A stretch of DNA of 64,000 bases, taken from Symsagittifera roscoffensis. Taxonomy: Eukaryota; Xenacoelomorpha; Acoela; Convolutidae. Both the position numbers and the translations under genes were made by a program. The notes under the pieces were generated by a model, which made no database searches, was not told the origin of the DNA, and was given only the letters and a program-made list of their open reading frames with translations. Shown here in pieces: positions 41,204 to 52,593 of this stretch (within the stretch, counting starts at the first letter, position 1; the number at the start of each line of letters is the position of its first letter). Location of the stretch: NCBI RefSeq assembly GCF_963678635.1, contig NC_087071.1, forward strand, positions 3,673,624 to 3,737,623, read 5' to 3'.

Positions 41204-41327
41204 CTTCCTGGTTGGACAAGGGCAAATTCTTTGTAGCCATGAGATTGTTTGAATCTGGGATCAGCTTCGTATCTGCCGAAAGTAGCCAACTCTCTTATCA
41301 ATTCTTTCGCTACGAATGAAGCCAAAC
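41204..41327 (-). CDS. M1 aminopeptidase, exon 3
   Basis: 124 nt between acceptor CGAAAATTAG and donor GGAAG|GTAAAA. It enters in phase 1, completing the Gly codon of LTEG from exon 2, and continues LASFVAKELIRELATFGRYE. This matches the M1 family segment that follows the second zinc ligand (NEGFASFVEYL...). It ends ALVQPG plus two bases of an Arg codon, completed in exon 4. Confidence 0.82.
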
Positions 41328-41957
41328 CTAATTTTCGAATTTGTACGAAAGTCTTTGAGCTTATTTGATCCAATTTTTTTTTTTTTTTGAAAAATGACTA
41401 GTTGGTAAAATATTAACAATTTTATCTCAACTTATTGTTACAAGAACCAATTCGCCCATGTTTTAGAGTAAAGAGTAGAATCAGCGCAAATTTTAGAAAA
41501 TTGGCTCAATTAACCCAATTTTACAATAACTTAGTTCACTCGCCTCGCTTTCAAAGAATTACGCTCGTGAATTTGAATCTGGTACAAATTAAATAAACCA
41601 AGGTCCTCAAAGTTTAAGATTGTTGAGTTTTTCTCCTGGTTTGGTTACTAAAAAAATAAACAAAAATTGGAACTTTTTATTAAGAATTGAGCATTTCAAT
41701 TTTGCTGCATTCTGATTGGTCCAAATTTTGACAATCTTAATTTACTTAACAATCTCCCCCTTACTTAACTTTCCAATTTTTTCATCACCAGAGGAAAATA
41801 GAGCTCCACTTGGCCGGGCCTTGCTTTCAAAAAGGGTTAAAATTAGAGCCCACTTACCCATATTTAAAACGCTATTGGCAAAATACCTTTTAAGCTTTAT
41901 TGGCAGCCTTAGGTTCGTTTGTCACAATTGGAAATCTGCACATTCAACATCTAGTGC

Positions 41958-42268
41958 TGTTTATGCTTAGTTTCGCATTAAGAAGTACCTGCCAAAAGCG
42001 CATCGGTTTTTGGGTATCTGACTTATGTTCAGTGTTCTTTTTTAAAAACCCATCCAAATTCAACTTCTTAAACTGAGTTCTAACTTTTTAACTAGCGTAG
42101 ATCTTTATCATCTTATTATCTTTTAATCTAGCCTTTGTTTAAAAGTGTACAATTATCACAAGTAGAGAACGCGTATCTGTACATAGTCTTAAGCTAGTCC
42201 TAGTTTAGGTAAATTCTTTTATCAGTGTTTACTAACAATCTTACCTGGAGTAACTTCAGTTTTTAACA
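41958..42268 (+). repeat. 5' LTR of the decayed plus-strand element
   Basis: About 310 bp, starting TGTTTATGC and ending TTTTTAACA. It pairs with 46567-46885. The exact outer edge is uncertain because of divergence. Confidence 0.65.
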
Positions 42269-42306
42269 ACGAGATCTAGAGATCTTTCGGATAAACGCAA
42301 CGAAAA

Positions 42307-42904
42307 TCACCAGGACTGGGAAAAATGGTCCGAAAAATACCATCTAACAACCATCGCCAAAGGTTCCTTGAATAATGAAGACATGATAAATCCAACATTT
42401 AGGTCCGAAATAACCTTCACGTTTTTAGAAACATCGAAACCACACGAACAACTCAGCCCTTCGGGCGGAATAGAAAAAAAACAAAAGATGAAAACGAAAA
42501 AGATGAAAAAGCGATACAGTCCCACAACGAAGAATTGCGAAGGAGGAAAGCCGAAGACAACAAAAAAAACAACGAAAAAATGGAGACATCGAAAAGAAGC
42601 TAAATTCACTATTATACTTGGCACTCGGAAAAGAATGCCCTAATTGCTTCGAACTCAAAAACCCTGAGTCGAGAATCCTTGACAAAAACTTTGCTGAATT
42701 CTGGGAGTTAATGAAAACCACATTCAGTTTAATCACGAACCTAACTTATGAAGGGTACATTTTCTATAGTCAAACACAGAATGATCATGAGTCACTAAGA
42801 AAATTCCATGATTTCCTATCAAAGCTGGATAAAAATTGCAAATTTTGTGACCTAGAGACGGAACTAGTTAGGGATATTATAATGATTAATTTGAGAAATG
42901 TGTA
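42307..42904 (+). pseudogene. Gag remnant of the decayed element
   Basis: Two overlapping plus-strand frames (42368-42643 and 42618-42905). The second contains ESLRKFHDFLSKLDKNCKF followed by ETELVRDIIMINLRN, the typical end of a gypsy-type capsid (...LA..C.F....ee.vRD.f...). The first is Lys-rich. The frame shift between them shows it is broken. Confidence 0.55.
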
Positions 42905-44110
42905 AATTCAGATAAAAATTTGTATCAAATTTCTAGCCACCGAGAACGTAATAACCTAATTACTAGTCCACGAAAAAAGCACAAAGATGCACCAACAGTA
43001 AATAAAATACCCTGTAAATAGCTCTGTACAAAAAAATTACATTACGTAAATAGCGAACTGACAATAAGTACTGTAGAAAGTAATAAGTGTAAAAATTACG
43101 GTCAATCATTCAAAAGGGACACCTTATATCTTGCCCAGCTAGAGACCGAAATCGCCACAAACCATTGTCGTTATGCAAATTTCGAAATTAACCGAACAAG
43201 AAGCCCACCGGTATAGCCCACAATACAACTCCTAGTTTTAACAGCAGATTGCAACAATAAAATGAACGCTATAAAAGATAGGATTGAATGGTGGATATGA
43301 ACAGTATTTACTCACAAAGGAGAAGAGCTAAAGAAGATATTAATGATTTCAATGGGAATTTTTATTCCATACTTTACCGAAATTCAAACTGAATCAGCCA
43401 ACCCGGTATCCTGCTTGGAAAAAGACTTAATCCACAAACTCAAGATGAAGAATAGATTCTCAAGAATTGAACCACTTGAAGAATTACGAAAAAGGCCTAT
43501 CAAGGATTCGGGAGCACCATAAATAAAAACTGTGGTAAGAAGACAATCAAAAGGATGAGACGTTAAATATCAATCACTGAAGAGCTGGAAAGAAAATTGC
43601 GCGGCAAAGATATCCTACCACACCTGGGGATAAAGGTATCCCAAAAGCAGGCTCATTTCGTACAACTCTACGCACGGACACTTCCGTAGGAAAATCACGT
43701 CGGAAAGTAAGCAAATCAGATCAAATCCGATTCTGATACCCATTCCAGTCTAATCCCTGACACATCACAACTGTGTGATTTCTATTTGTACATAGTTATT
43801 AAATTTCTGACTTTTTATCAAGAACAGATAGATCAAAAATTTTTCCTGTAAATACCTATTTCAAAGAACCACTAAAACTGATACAAATAAAATACAAGCG
43901 TATACCTATACATTTACTCCATTGACATTTACTCCAGATACCATTGTCATGAAAAGCGAGTAATCAATGTAATTTCAACAAAGCCAGAGGAGGCGTGAAT
44001 TGCCGAGCACACATGGTTATTTAGATGAAAATTTAGTCGTTACAGTCGGTAGCGCTATATATCATTGCAAACTGTTTTCAGATGGTTTAAACACCCTTAG
44101 ATGAAGGAGT
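42905..44110 (+). other. Interior of the decayed element, no motif recovered
   Basis: Protease and the RT palm should lie here. I could not recognise them through the stops and frameshifts. Confidence 0.35.
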
Positions 44111-45510
44111 AGTCATTAAACGAGGAATTTTTCAATTTCTAACCCATAACATAGATTGGTTGGGGTTCAAGATCAACGCAAAAAGAACCACTACTTTGGC
44201 TCATAAATCCCATGCAATCAGGAACCTAAAAGAACCAAAATGCTTTAAAAATATAAGATCTGTAATGGGTTTGATTAACCAATTTAATGAAAAGATTCCA
44301 AAAGTATTATCCCTATCCCCACCGTTCAGAAAACTAATGCAAAAAAAAACAGTTCAACAGGTCAGACAAGCATCTCCCGGAGTTCGAGAAAAACAAGAAA
44401 GAATTTTGCAAGACAGTAACAAATCACAATTTCGACACCAAACTTGAAGTACGAGTAAAATGCAACGCATCTCAATTAAGCTTGGGCGCGCGCCTCGAGA
44501 AGAACCATGGGGGAGCAGATAAAATTCTACCGTACGATTTTACCAATCCAAGAAAAAGTATTCGTAGATTACTTATTCAGACACCCATAGTGCAATCATG
44601 TACCCGTTACATATGAAGAGGCAAAATTTGTTATCGCATCAGCAAACCATACTAGTCATCTTCCCGGCTTTGAAAACTTGATACTTAGAATTTCTCGTTC
44701 TCAAATAAAAGAAAAGTTGTCTCAGCAAAGATTACCACATGATTCCAAATTCTGCAACGTGATTGATCAATCAAACAAAAAACTGACATTCAAGAAAATG
44801 AAGCTGAGAATCGAACTGAGAAGGCTGCAGAAGTTTGGCAAACTTTCACTCGCAAACTTTCAAGACCTGTCAGACAAATGATTTTTCTAATAATTTGAAA
44901 ATTCTAAGAAAAAAGTCATTCCAAATAGATTCAATCAATCAGACCCATTCTGATCAAAAAAGTTCGCTTGTAAGTAAAGCATTTTCCTTTTGTACCCAGT
45001 ACAAGTTACCCGAAGAGCATTTCTAAAGATCAAACTGGTATTTAAAACAAAAGTTCAAAAACGATAAAGCATAAAATGTTTCCATTCCTTTGGCCCAGAA
45101 TTTTGACTCGAAATTCATGAATCTACTTAAAACACAAGATATTCTTTTAAAAATAAAACTAAAGCTAAAGGTAAAGATCGAAATCAGGACGTATTACAGG
45201 TGGAAAATTACAGTAAACCGTATAATAAGGGTTTAAATGTCAATCGGGAATGCTTTTATTTAGACGGAAGATCTCGGCATGCTTGAGAACTACAATGAAG
45301 AGCCTGGCAACACGCTACATCTGGCGGCCGAAAATCTATCGTGAAATCCAAGTTCATGGAGACAATTGCATCGAGTGCTTAAAAACAGGTAAAAACCTAC
45401 AGCGATTAACAAAACAAGGGAACCTCGAAAAACTCCCACCGGTCGTAGAACCAAACCAAGAGTGGGAGTTCAATTTTGCTGGCTCGTTCATTTCATTTTT
45501 TTAAAAAAAG
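44111..45510 (+). pseudogene. Pol remnant: RT connection, RNase H, integrase
   Basis: At 44160-44447 the frame reads GFKINAKRTTTLAHKSHAIR and SVMGLINQFNEKIPK, the RT connection region. Next, in another frame, LEVRVKCNASQLSLGARLE matches the RNase H start with one catalytic Asp changed to Asn. At 45250-45504, YIWRPKIYREIQVHGDNCIEC and EPNQEWEFNFAGSF match the integrase finger and the first catalytic motif, where the expected Asp reads as Asn. Several stops separate the pieces. Confidence 0.6.
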
Positions 45511-46566
45511 AACAAAGTAAGCGTCTTAGATTCCCAATTTTTTACCGAAAGTGACATTGAACAGATCCTGGTCAGAGCCAAAGGTCGGAAAAAGTTGAGA
45601 CCATACAATCACTTCTGAAGATGTCAATCTAGATCATAACCGATGATGACTCTAAAGATTTCTCTCTCCTACAAGATCATAAGCCACATATTCGAGTTGA
45701 CCCTGTACAAACATAACACCCTTCAGCTCACAAATCCACCTATAATAAAAAAGAGGAACTACGAACGGTGAATCTGGAGCCCATCACTGATCAGTCTCCA
45801 CCCCTGACCACAGTCCAGCCGAAATTTTCAAACTCTAGTGTTGAAGAACCAAGGACACCACCCATTATTTTATTAGATAGCCAACAACAAACGAACGAAC
45901 ACCAATTAGAGAAAAAGACCCAAAACGACGAAAACCAGCATAAAGTTTAAGCCCTCAAACGCATCGTACTAAAAAACGTCGTAGTAAAGCTTGATAACAA
46001 AAACTGCGAGCAACTGGGAACCGGTCCAACTTTTGTTCAAGGCTCCTCAAAATCGAAACCCACAGGGATGGCCAAGAGAAAAGCTTCTTCGCCTATGAAG
46101 TCACCACATCCGCGGAAGATCTCGTATTTACAGGTTAGGCACAACACTAGACCAACCCAGACCAGACGGCCACCATCATTGTTAAGAGAACTAGTCTTCA
46201 TTAGTCTAGTGAAAAAATCCGAGGACAGACATCTATTTTCTGTTTTAACCGGAAATTCAGCCCCCTGTTTCAAGTTTTTTTTTTGTTTGTGAGTCGCGAA
46301 GTTTTCTTAATCTCTGGCTTTTTAGAGACCTAAGTTTAATTTTTGTAACCCGAAATGATTACTATAAATTTGTCATCATACAATTGCTTTAACTCACTTA
46401 ATTAGGCAGTAAAGAAATTGTTTTGTTGAGTTTCACGCAAGTGAATCTCGTTTTCAGTGCTTTCTCTTGCCAATCGGGCGACTGCCTTGAGTGGATGATA
46501 AATGCATAATTTCAATATTTGAGCATTGGTGCTCTTCGATAATTTTTCGAGGCGAGGAATGTGAAA
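45511..46566 (+). other. 3' interior of the decayed element
   Basis: Scattered short frames with charged, Pro/Gln-rich peptides (45768-45950, 46068-46292). These could be remains of the integrase C-terminus, but no motif decides it. Confidence 0.35.
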
Positions 46567-46885
46567 TGTTGAGATATTTATGCTTAATTTCGTAATTAAG
46601 AGTACCTGGGATAGCGAATCGGCCTTTGGATATCTGATTTATGTTCAGTGTTTATTTTTAAATAACAATTCAAATTCAACTTCTCAAACTGAGTTTTAAC
46701 TTTTTAACTAACTTAGATCCTTAATATCTTTTTGTCTTTTAATCTTATCTTAGTCTAGAAGTCTACTATCATCACTAGTAGAGAACCCGTATCTGTACAT
46801 AGTCCTAAACTAGTCCCAGTTTAAGAAACTTCTTTCATCGGTGTTTACTAAAAATTTTACCTGGATAACTTCAATTTTTAAGACA
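46567..46885 (+). repeat. 3' LTR of the decayed plus-strand element
   Basis: Begins TGTTGAGATATTTATGC and ends near TTTTTAAGACA. Diverged partner of 41958-42268. Confidence 0.65.
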
Positions 46886-47194
46886 CAAATATAAGTAAGG
46901 CAAACATTTTAACCGGGGTTGTTTGGGTTACCAATAAAAGAAACTTTGGTGTGAGAAATCAATATCTTTTTTCCATCATAACTATACAGCGCAGATTTTA
47001 AATTGTAACATGTCTGGGTCAAAACTTTGCTAAAATTGATTATAGTCAGAAAACGCTTAATTAGTTTTTCAAAAAATAGAAATAAAAATGTTTGGAGAAA
47101 GGAAAAAGTCAACATTTCAAAAAGAACCAATGATCACTGTTAGGGTTAAACAAAAAAATTGAAACCAAATTTGTACAAATTCGTGCAATCAAAC

Positions 47195-47347
47195 CTTCTG
47201 TCAACCATATTTCACTCCACCACTCATTAGTTATAAGTCCCCCCGTCCACTGGTGAACTAATTCGTGGAATAGCAAGTAGACAACAGCTGAAACGCCAAC
47301 TTCTAAGGTTTTTCGATTGATGAGAATCAAACCAGAGTTTTCCATTC
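47195..47347 (-). CDS. M1 aminopeptidase, exon 2 (catalytic core)
   Basis: 153 nt between acceptor TTTTGCCAG and donor CAGAAG|GTTTGA. It completes the Gly of VAGG from exon 1 and continues MENSGLILI, together giving the GAMEN-type exopeptidase motif (here GGMEN). The zinc site is HELVH at predicted residues 345-349, and the third ligand is the Glu of LTEG at 368, which keeps the HExxH-x18-E spacing of the family. The conserved EWW..IWL stretch lies between. All residues expected for catalysis are present. Intron 2 (41328-47194) contains the decayed plus-strand retroelement. Confidence 0.9.
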
Positions 47348-48950
47348 CTGGCAAAATGGTTGTCACTTTTTACTTTATTACCATTTATTTGGTTTCTGCA
47401 AGTCGCCCTTAAAGTGAAACTTGTCAAATGAATATTTTTAATTGGCAACAAAAAAATCATTTCGTAATGTTTTCATCCATTAAAGTTGAAAAACGTGAAA
47501 AAAAAATTTTGCACACAAATAAAAGTATCCTTCAAAAAAAATCTGTTAAAATAAGTTAATTGCAGAGTTAGTTTTTCAAAATATCTGTATTTTCTTTTCT
47601 AATTGTTGCGTTTATTTTTCCTCCTATTTCTTCAAATTGCTCTTGTGAATATCAAGATAGTTTATCCCGATGCTTAGATTTTAACTTTATTTCCGATTCG
47701 CAACCACAATTCAAGTGGACTTCAAAAATGATGCTGTACTTAATTCTCTAAGTTTTTTTGCTTTGAGGTACATAAAATCGCGTGCAAAACCCAAATCGAA
47801 GCCATAGCCGCTTTGTATCTTGTGACTTAAAGTCCCCGAGTCAAGATTTTTCACCTAATTTGAAGCAAGATTTGAGGTGTTTGAGCGGTTTTCTTAGACA
47901 ATTGCGCTAAAAATCTTGCTTCAAAATGAGCGGTTTGAGCGGTTTTCATCGATTTACTCACAAAAACCGCTCAAAAACAGCTCTTATAGCATTCAGAAAA
48001 TGCTTCGGAGGGGAAAGTTTATTTCAAAGCATATTATTTTAGATTCTCTGCTTAGCAGTTCCATGAAATGAATCCCAAATCACACAGCCAGCCTTTACGG
48101 CATGGACACTTGGTTGCTGTGCATTTCTTCCCGGGTTGACCTCCATACGAAAAAACCGCGGATCGAATAGCTCCATTAAATAAGTTTATGAAAAAAAATA
48201 CGCATCATCTAATTTTCAGTTATAACAACTATATGATACGCATTTTTTGCCAAGCCTAGAAAAAATCAAAAACCCTTTAAGTTTATTTTTATGCAATTTA
48301 AAAGTAAATCATTTGCATTTTTTGCTGCAAAAAAAACATCGTTGTTCGTCAAAAATTTTATTTTCAATTGCAAGTCAAAAATGACCATTTAGAAGTTCCA
48401 TTAGTGAAACTCGTGTGACCGGCAAATTAAATCTTTAATACTATTGCCAATTAATCGATTAATTTTTTCATTTGACAAAATTCTGGCCTGTTGTGTTTTA
48501 AGGCAAATCACAAAACAAACAAAGTGAAACAAAATTGATAATATGTGTTTTTATATATGATAAAAACAAAAACCGACAATTCTCTACTAGGTAAAATAAC
48601 TATTCATAAGATTTCATTGATAGAAAAAAAACTAGCCATAAGAATATTTTGGGCCGACCAAATTCAATTTTTGAGCTCTTCCAAATGACTATAAGAACTC
48701 TATTTTGACCAATTTTTTTTTGAACCGCAAAAGAATTTTCCAGAATTTTTTTCATGCTTACCTACATACACGTTCAGGAGTACATAATTGACTATATCTG
48801 ATTATTATGTTGATTTTTTGACAATTATAATTGATTAAAATTACCAAAATTAGTTGTTTAAAAGATTTATAATCGTGATTTTCTTCCGAGAGGTTTTAAG
48901 AGATTAATTGATTAAAATTGATACAAAAAACTCCATTACGAGTCCAAACT
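47348..48950. other. Intron 1, proximal part
   Basis: No gene. Near 47832-47975 there is a short repeat with GAGCGGTTT words and TTTTTCACCTAATTTGAAGC that recurs inverted near 16109-16175. Near 48770-48910 there are TTATAATTGATTAAAAT words of the AT-rich repeat family. Confidence 0.5.
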
Positions 48951-48959
48951 GTTCACTGG

Positions 48960-50290
48960 ATAGGCGCACAATTTTGTGTCTGTATGTTCCTGGATTCCAT
49001 AGATAAACCTTTAAACATGTTCCAAAATGTCAGTGGATTCCTCTTACAAAACTTCCGTGGGTTCCTCGTACAAACAAATGCCTTTAACGTAAATTTTGTT
49101 GGCACATTTGTTGTGCCGCGGATTCCGCAACAAGCGAATAAAGCTAGTTGCTCTGAATTCCGCAACTGTAAGTAGAATCCACAAAGTCTAAGTGGAATCC
49201 GCAAACGTAAATGGAATCCGCAAAACTTGTAAGAGTAATCCGCAAATGTATGCGGATTCCGCAAACTGTAAGTGGATTCGGAATTATGTCTTCTACTGAA
49301 CTTGCATATGCACAATTAAAAGCTAGAGCTGGATTTCTTATCTATAGCAATGCGGAATTTAAAGGCAAGGACTTAACTATTGTCAGCGGAATCCAAGAAC
49401 GAATCTCAAAGTATTTGTCAACTAAATCGGTGGATGACAGCTTTTAGTATTTTAGAAACAACACCGAATTAGTTCAGTTTTTGTATTCATCGGGTTGAGA
49501 GAGTATGAAAGTACAACACTCAGCATATCGCCAATTTAGGCCAGTTTTTGGGATTGCTTCAATCTCAAATACTGATTTTGGAAGCATAACGCCGAATAAA
49601 TTCAATATTTGTAGCCATTGGGTTGAGACTTTATGGAAGCCCAACACACAGCACATCGCCAATTTAGGTCAGTATTTGGGATTGCGTCAATTACAAATAC
49701 TGATTTTCGAAGCTTGAAGCCGAACAAATTAAGTAATTGTAGTCCATGGTTTGAGAGTGTTTGGAAAGACAATGCCCAGCATATCGCCGAATTAGGTCAG
49801 TATTTGGGATTGCATCAGTATTTGGGATCGAAGTTCAGATTGAAGTAGGTCAGTATTTGAGATCAGTAGGTCAGCATTTAAGATCGAAGTTCAGTACGTC
49901 AGGATTTGGGATCAAAGTTGAGATCGAAGTAGACAGGTTTGAGATCGAAGTTGGGTTTACAGGAAGTGAGACCGGACATTTCAACTGGTAGTTGATCAAT
50001 GTAGTAATTGAGACTGATTTTTTTGGTGACCCGTGATTTAAAGATAGAATTTTAAGCGCTACACTACACATATATTTATATGTAAACGGAATCCGCAAAT
50101 AATGCGGATTCCACTAACAATTTGCGGATTCCACTTGCACGTTGCGGATTCCACTTACAATTTGCAGATTCCACTTACGTTGCGGATTCCGCTTAGGGTT
50201 GCGGAATCCGCAACAGCTCATTTTAACTATACAAATGTCCTATTATTTCTTTGTGCATTCCACAAACTGTTCAGGATTCCGCAAGTACGG
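48960..50290. repeat. Cluster of GCGGATTCC-type short repeats in both orientations
   Basis: Around 49100-49290 the words GGAATCCGCAAA and GCGGATTCCGCAAACTGTAAG repeat about every 20-25 bases. Around 50085-50220 the inverted forms TTTGCGGATTCCACTTAC repeat. The two clusters face each other across about 800 bases and give the stretch a fold-back character. Units are degenerate, with frequent self-complementary GGATTCCGC/GCGGAATCC cores. Confidence 0.7.
49493..49825. repeat. About 127-bp tandem repeat, nearly three copies
   Basis: Copies start near 49493, 49619 and 49746 with GGGTTGAGA-like sequence and share CAGCATATCGCCAATTTAGG and CAAATACTGATTTT landmarks. Shorter GGTCAGTATTTGGGATCGAAG-type units follow to about 49950. 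Overlapping short frames here are products of the repeat. Confidence 0.75.
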
Positions 50291-50470
50291 TTGAGGATTC
50301 AGAAAAATCGCCTACTTTTGGAGCGATACAGTGTTTTAGGTATTTGTTTGTGGAATCCAAAACAGCGAAGAACATCAAAAAAAAGTAGCAAACTCGCCCT
50401 TTCCGCGTCAAATCTGATTTTGGCATGTCGCGGAGTCCATTTACAATGCACAGAATGCCACAGTTTGACC

Positions 50471-51115
50471 TCGTAATGTCTTTTAATCAATTTTACTCGA
50501 TTGTAATCTGTTATTTTGCCAAAATTTTGTCACGCCAAAGGTACTTTTTCCTACGGGCTATTATTTTTTGTCATTAACAAAATCTCTATAAGCAAGATTT
50601 TTTGTCACACTCTGTTTCATTTGAAAACAAAGTTTTCCTTTCAAACAAAAGTTTCATAGAGATTTTTTTATATTAGTTTAAAGGTTCCCGTGGTTAGTGA
50701 AAAACAAATCTTGCGAGCAAATCATGAAACTAAAGCAATGTGCTGATTTTCAGGTGGTTAAGAAAATTTATAATTTGCATCATTAAATAAATCTAATGAA
50801 GAATAAATGAATAATGAATATAAGCCATTCAGATGGAAGGTCGAAAACAAAATGAACTAACAAAAGGGAGTACAATCGATTTTATTCGATTATTATGGAT
50901 TTTTTTTTATGCAAGACGAATGAACTGAAATTTGTGATAAATGTTTTGTAATTGTGTAATATTTTCGAAATGTATTACAATTGATTTTATTTTGTTTGAA
51001 AAATAGAAATTGGAACCAATTAAAAAATGATTATAGTCATTTTTTTCTGATTTTTTTTTGTGAGATTGGTAGTAATAAAATCATAATATAATCGATTACT
51101 AATCCTTAAAACTGG
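50471..51115 (-). repeat. AT-rich TTATAATC repeat element, diverged partial copy
   Basis: Shares with 7884-8557 the order CTCGTAATGTCTT, GGTTCCCGTGGTTAGTGAAA, AATGTGCTGATTTTC-like and finally ATAATCGATTACTAATCC...ACTGGATGC, the element end. It starts inside the element, so it is truncated. Confidence 0.55.
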
Positions 51116-51132
51116 ATGCGAGTTTCAAATTT

Positions 51133-51240
51133 GAGGTCGGTCAGCCAAAAAGGTGTGGCGGAAAACAGTAATTAAGGGGACCCTTTTGAGTAGTCAGTGG
51201 GTCAAGTCCCCGAGGGAAAAGTCCCCCCCCCCCACACATC
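51133..51240 (+). repeat. Dispersed GC-richer module, third copy
   Basis: AGGTCGGTCAGCCAAAAA, then GGGGACCC and GGGTCAAGTCCCCGAGGG-type sequence, then a run of C. It matches the order of words at 127-235. It directly follows the AT-rich element, as the two families also co-occur in the inverted repeat. Confidence 0.5.
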
Positions 51241-51641
51241 AGCTACTGCATACGATTTTATTACTGAAAAAAAAATGATAGTCATGCTGTTTTCATACGA
51301 TTTTTTTCATCTATGGAATGATTTAGAACTACATTAATGAGAATTGTATAACTAGCATTTTTGTCAACCCGGGTTGCTGAATAATTTTGTTGCGAACCAA
51401 TTGTTGATAGTAAATTGCTTTGCCACAAATTGTCGTTTCTTAAATGCTGACAATTGCAGATTTTGCGATCACGCCCCATGGTGTTTAGTAAAGAATAAAC
51501 AACCCTATGCAGAATTTTCTCAATTATGTATCTTTTGCACTCTTGGGGGGGGGGGGAGTGGTTTAACAAGATCCGCTATTTTGAAAAGTGTTTAAGGAAA
51601 AAAACTCTATTTTTAATTCCTATTGATGACAACCCTAATAC

Positions 51642-52593
51642 CTCCTGCTACCATATCAGCAAACAAAATGTCAATCTTGCTCGACATTTTCCAAGGAAAT
51701 CCGAATTTATTTTCACAATAGCTGATCGTAAAGGGAATAAAATACTTCAATTCTTTTTCAAAAGTTCCGTTTTTCCAAAGTTTCAAGTCGTTTTTGGGAA
51801 TAATGACTCGGACTAACTTATCAAAGTAATCAAACTGTAATACTACTTGGTAGTGTGAGCTCTTCAGAACGGCGAACGCTACCAAATAAGTCGGAATAGG
51901 AACTGTTTGGTTAAACTCGACACCGATTGGCTGGGATTTTATATCGGCTCTGTTTATTTCGCCTTCGTTGCCCAAAATCATGTCAAATTCTTTGTTCGGG
52001 TCTTGTAAAACTGTAAAATTTAGCTTGAATTTTGTTCGGAAATAAGGTTCGTCAAAGCAGGGAAAAACAGTCCTCGCAAAAGATGACTGAAGCTGAGTCA
52101 CCAAACCAATCGTTTTGTTGTTGTTTTCATCAACTAGTAAATAAGCTCCAATTCTATTTTCCATACTTTCAAAACTATTCACACGACTTTCAAATTCGAC
52201 AAATAAAATAAAATCGGTTGTTAAATCTTCGCTTAAAGTTACGACCAGTTTTTCATATTGTGGAAGCAAACCAAAACCTTTCTGCTGAACAAGTTTGCCA
52301 TCAATTGATTTAACCTGGATTTTTCGAACAGTAATATTATAGCTGTTAAGCGTAACTTCGTTTATTTTTGTTTTCTGTTTGTTTAGAATATAAATTTCAG
52401 TTGTTCCTGTAATTTTCTGGTCTTTGGTAAGGTAATTAAGGTTCACTTTTTGACTATCCGGGTAAAAATTTATGTCAAGTCGATAATTTTTGTTGGATGT
52501 TCCGTTTGAAGATTTTTGCAACATTTTCCGATCAATTTTGTTGCAGCGTCCAATATACAGAATGGCAATCAAAACAATTGCTTTTGAAATCAT
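51642..52593 (-). CDS. M1-family zinc aminopeptidase, exon 1 (signal peptide and N-terminal domain)
   Basis: First exon of a secreted or membrane-anchored aminopeptidase, which would remove N-terminal residues from peptides outside the cell. ATG 52593 is followed by the signal peptide MISKAIVLIAILYIGRC. The N-terminal beta domain follows, with FARTVFPCFDEPYFRTKFK near residues 175-195, the best conserved M1 landmark before the catalytic core. It ends with DILFADMVAGG at donor GGAG|GTATTA. Joined with exons at 47195-47347, 41204-41327, 13197-13341, 12668-12766 and 10639-11601, all junctions agree in phase and give 2436 nt, 811 residues. This is slightly short of the usual 850-1000 for the family. 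The gene spans 42 kb, mostly transposon-filled introns. Confidence 0.9.

Larger units (their letters stand above)
41958..46885 (+). mobile_element. Decayed Ty3/gypsy-like LTR retroelement in aminopeptidase intron 2
   Basis: Diverged direct repeats at 41958-42268 and 46567-46885 share landmarks in order (TTATGCTTA, TATCTGA, TTATGTTCAGTGTT, CTTTTTAACTA, GTATCTGTACATAGTC, TTACCTGG). They frame about 4.3 kb with Gag, RNase H and integrase remnants on the plus strand. Many stops and frameshifts are present and the two LTRs differ clearly, so this is an old insertion. It lies opposite to the gene it interrupts. Confidence 0.75.
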
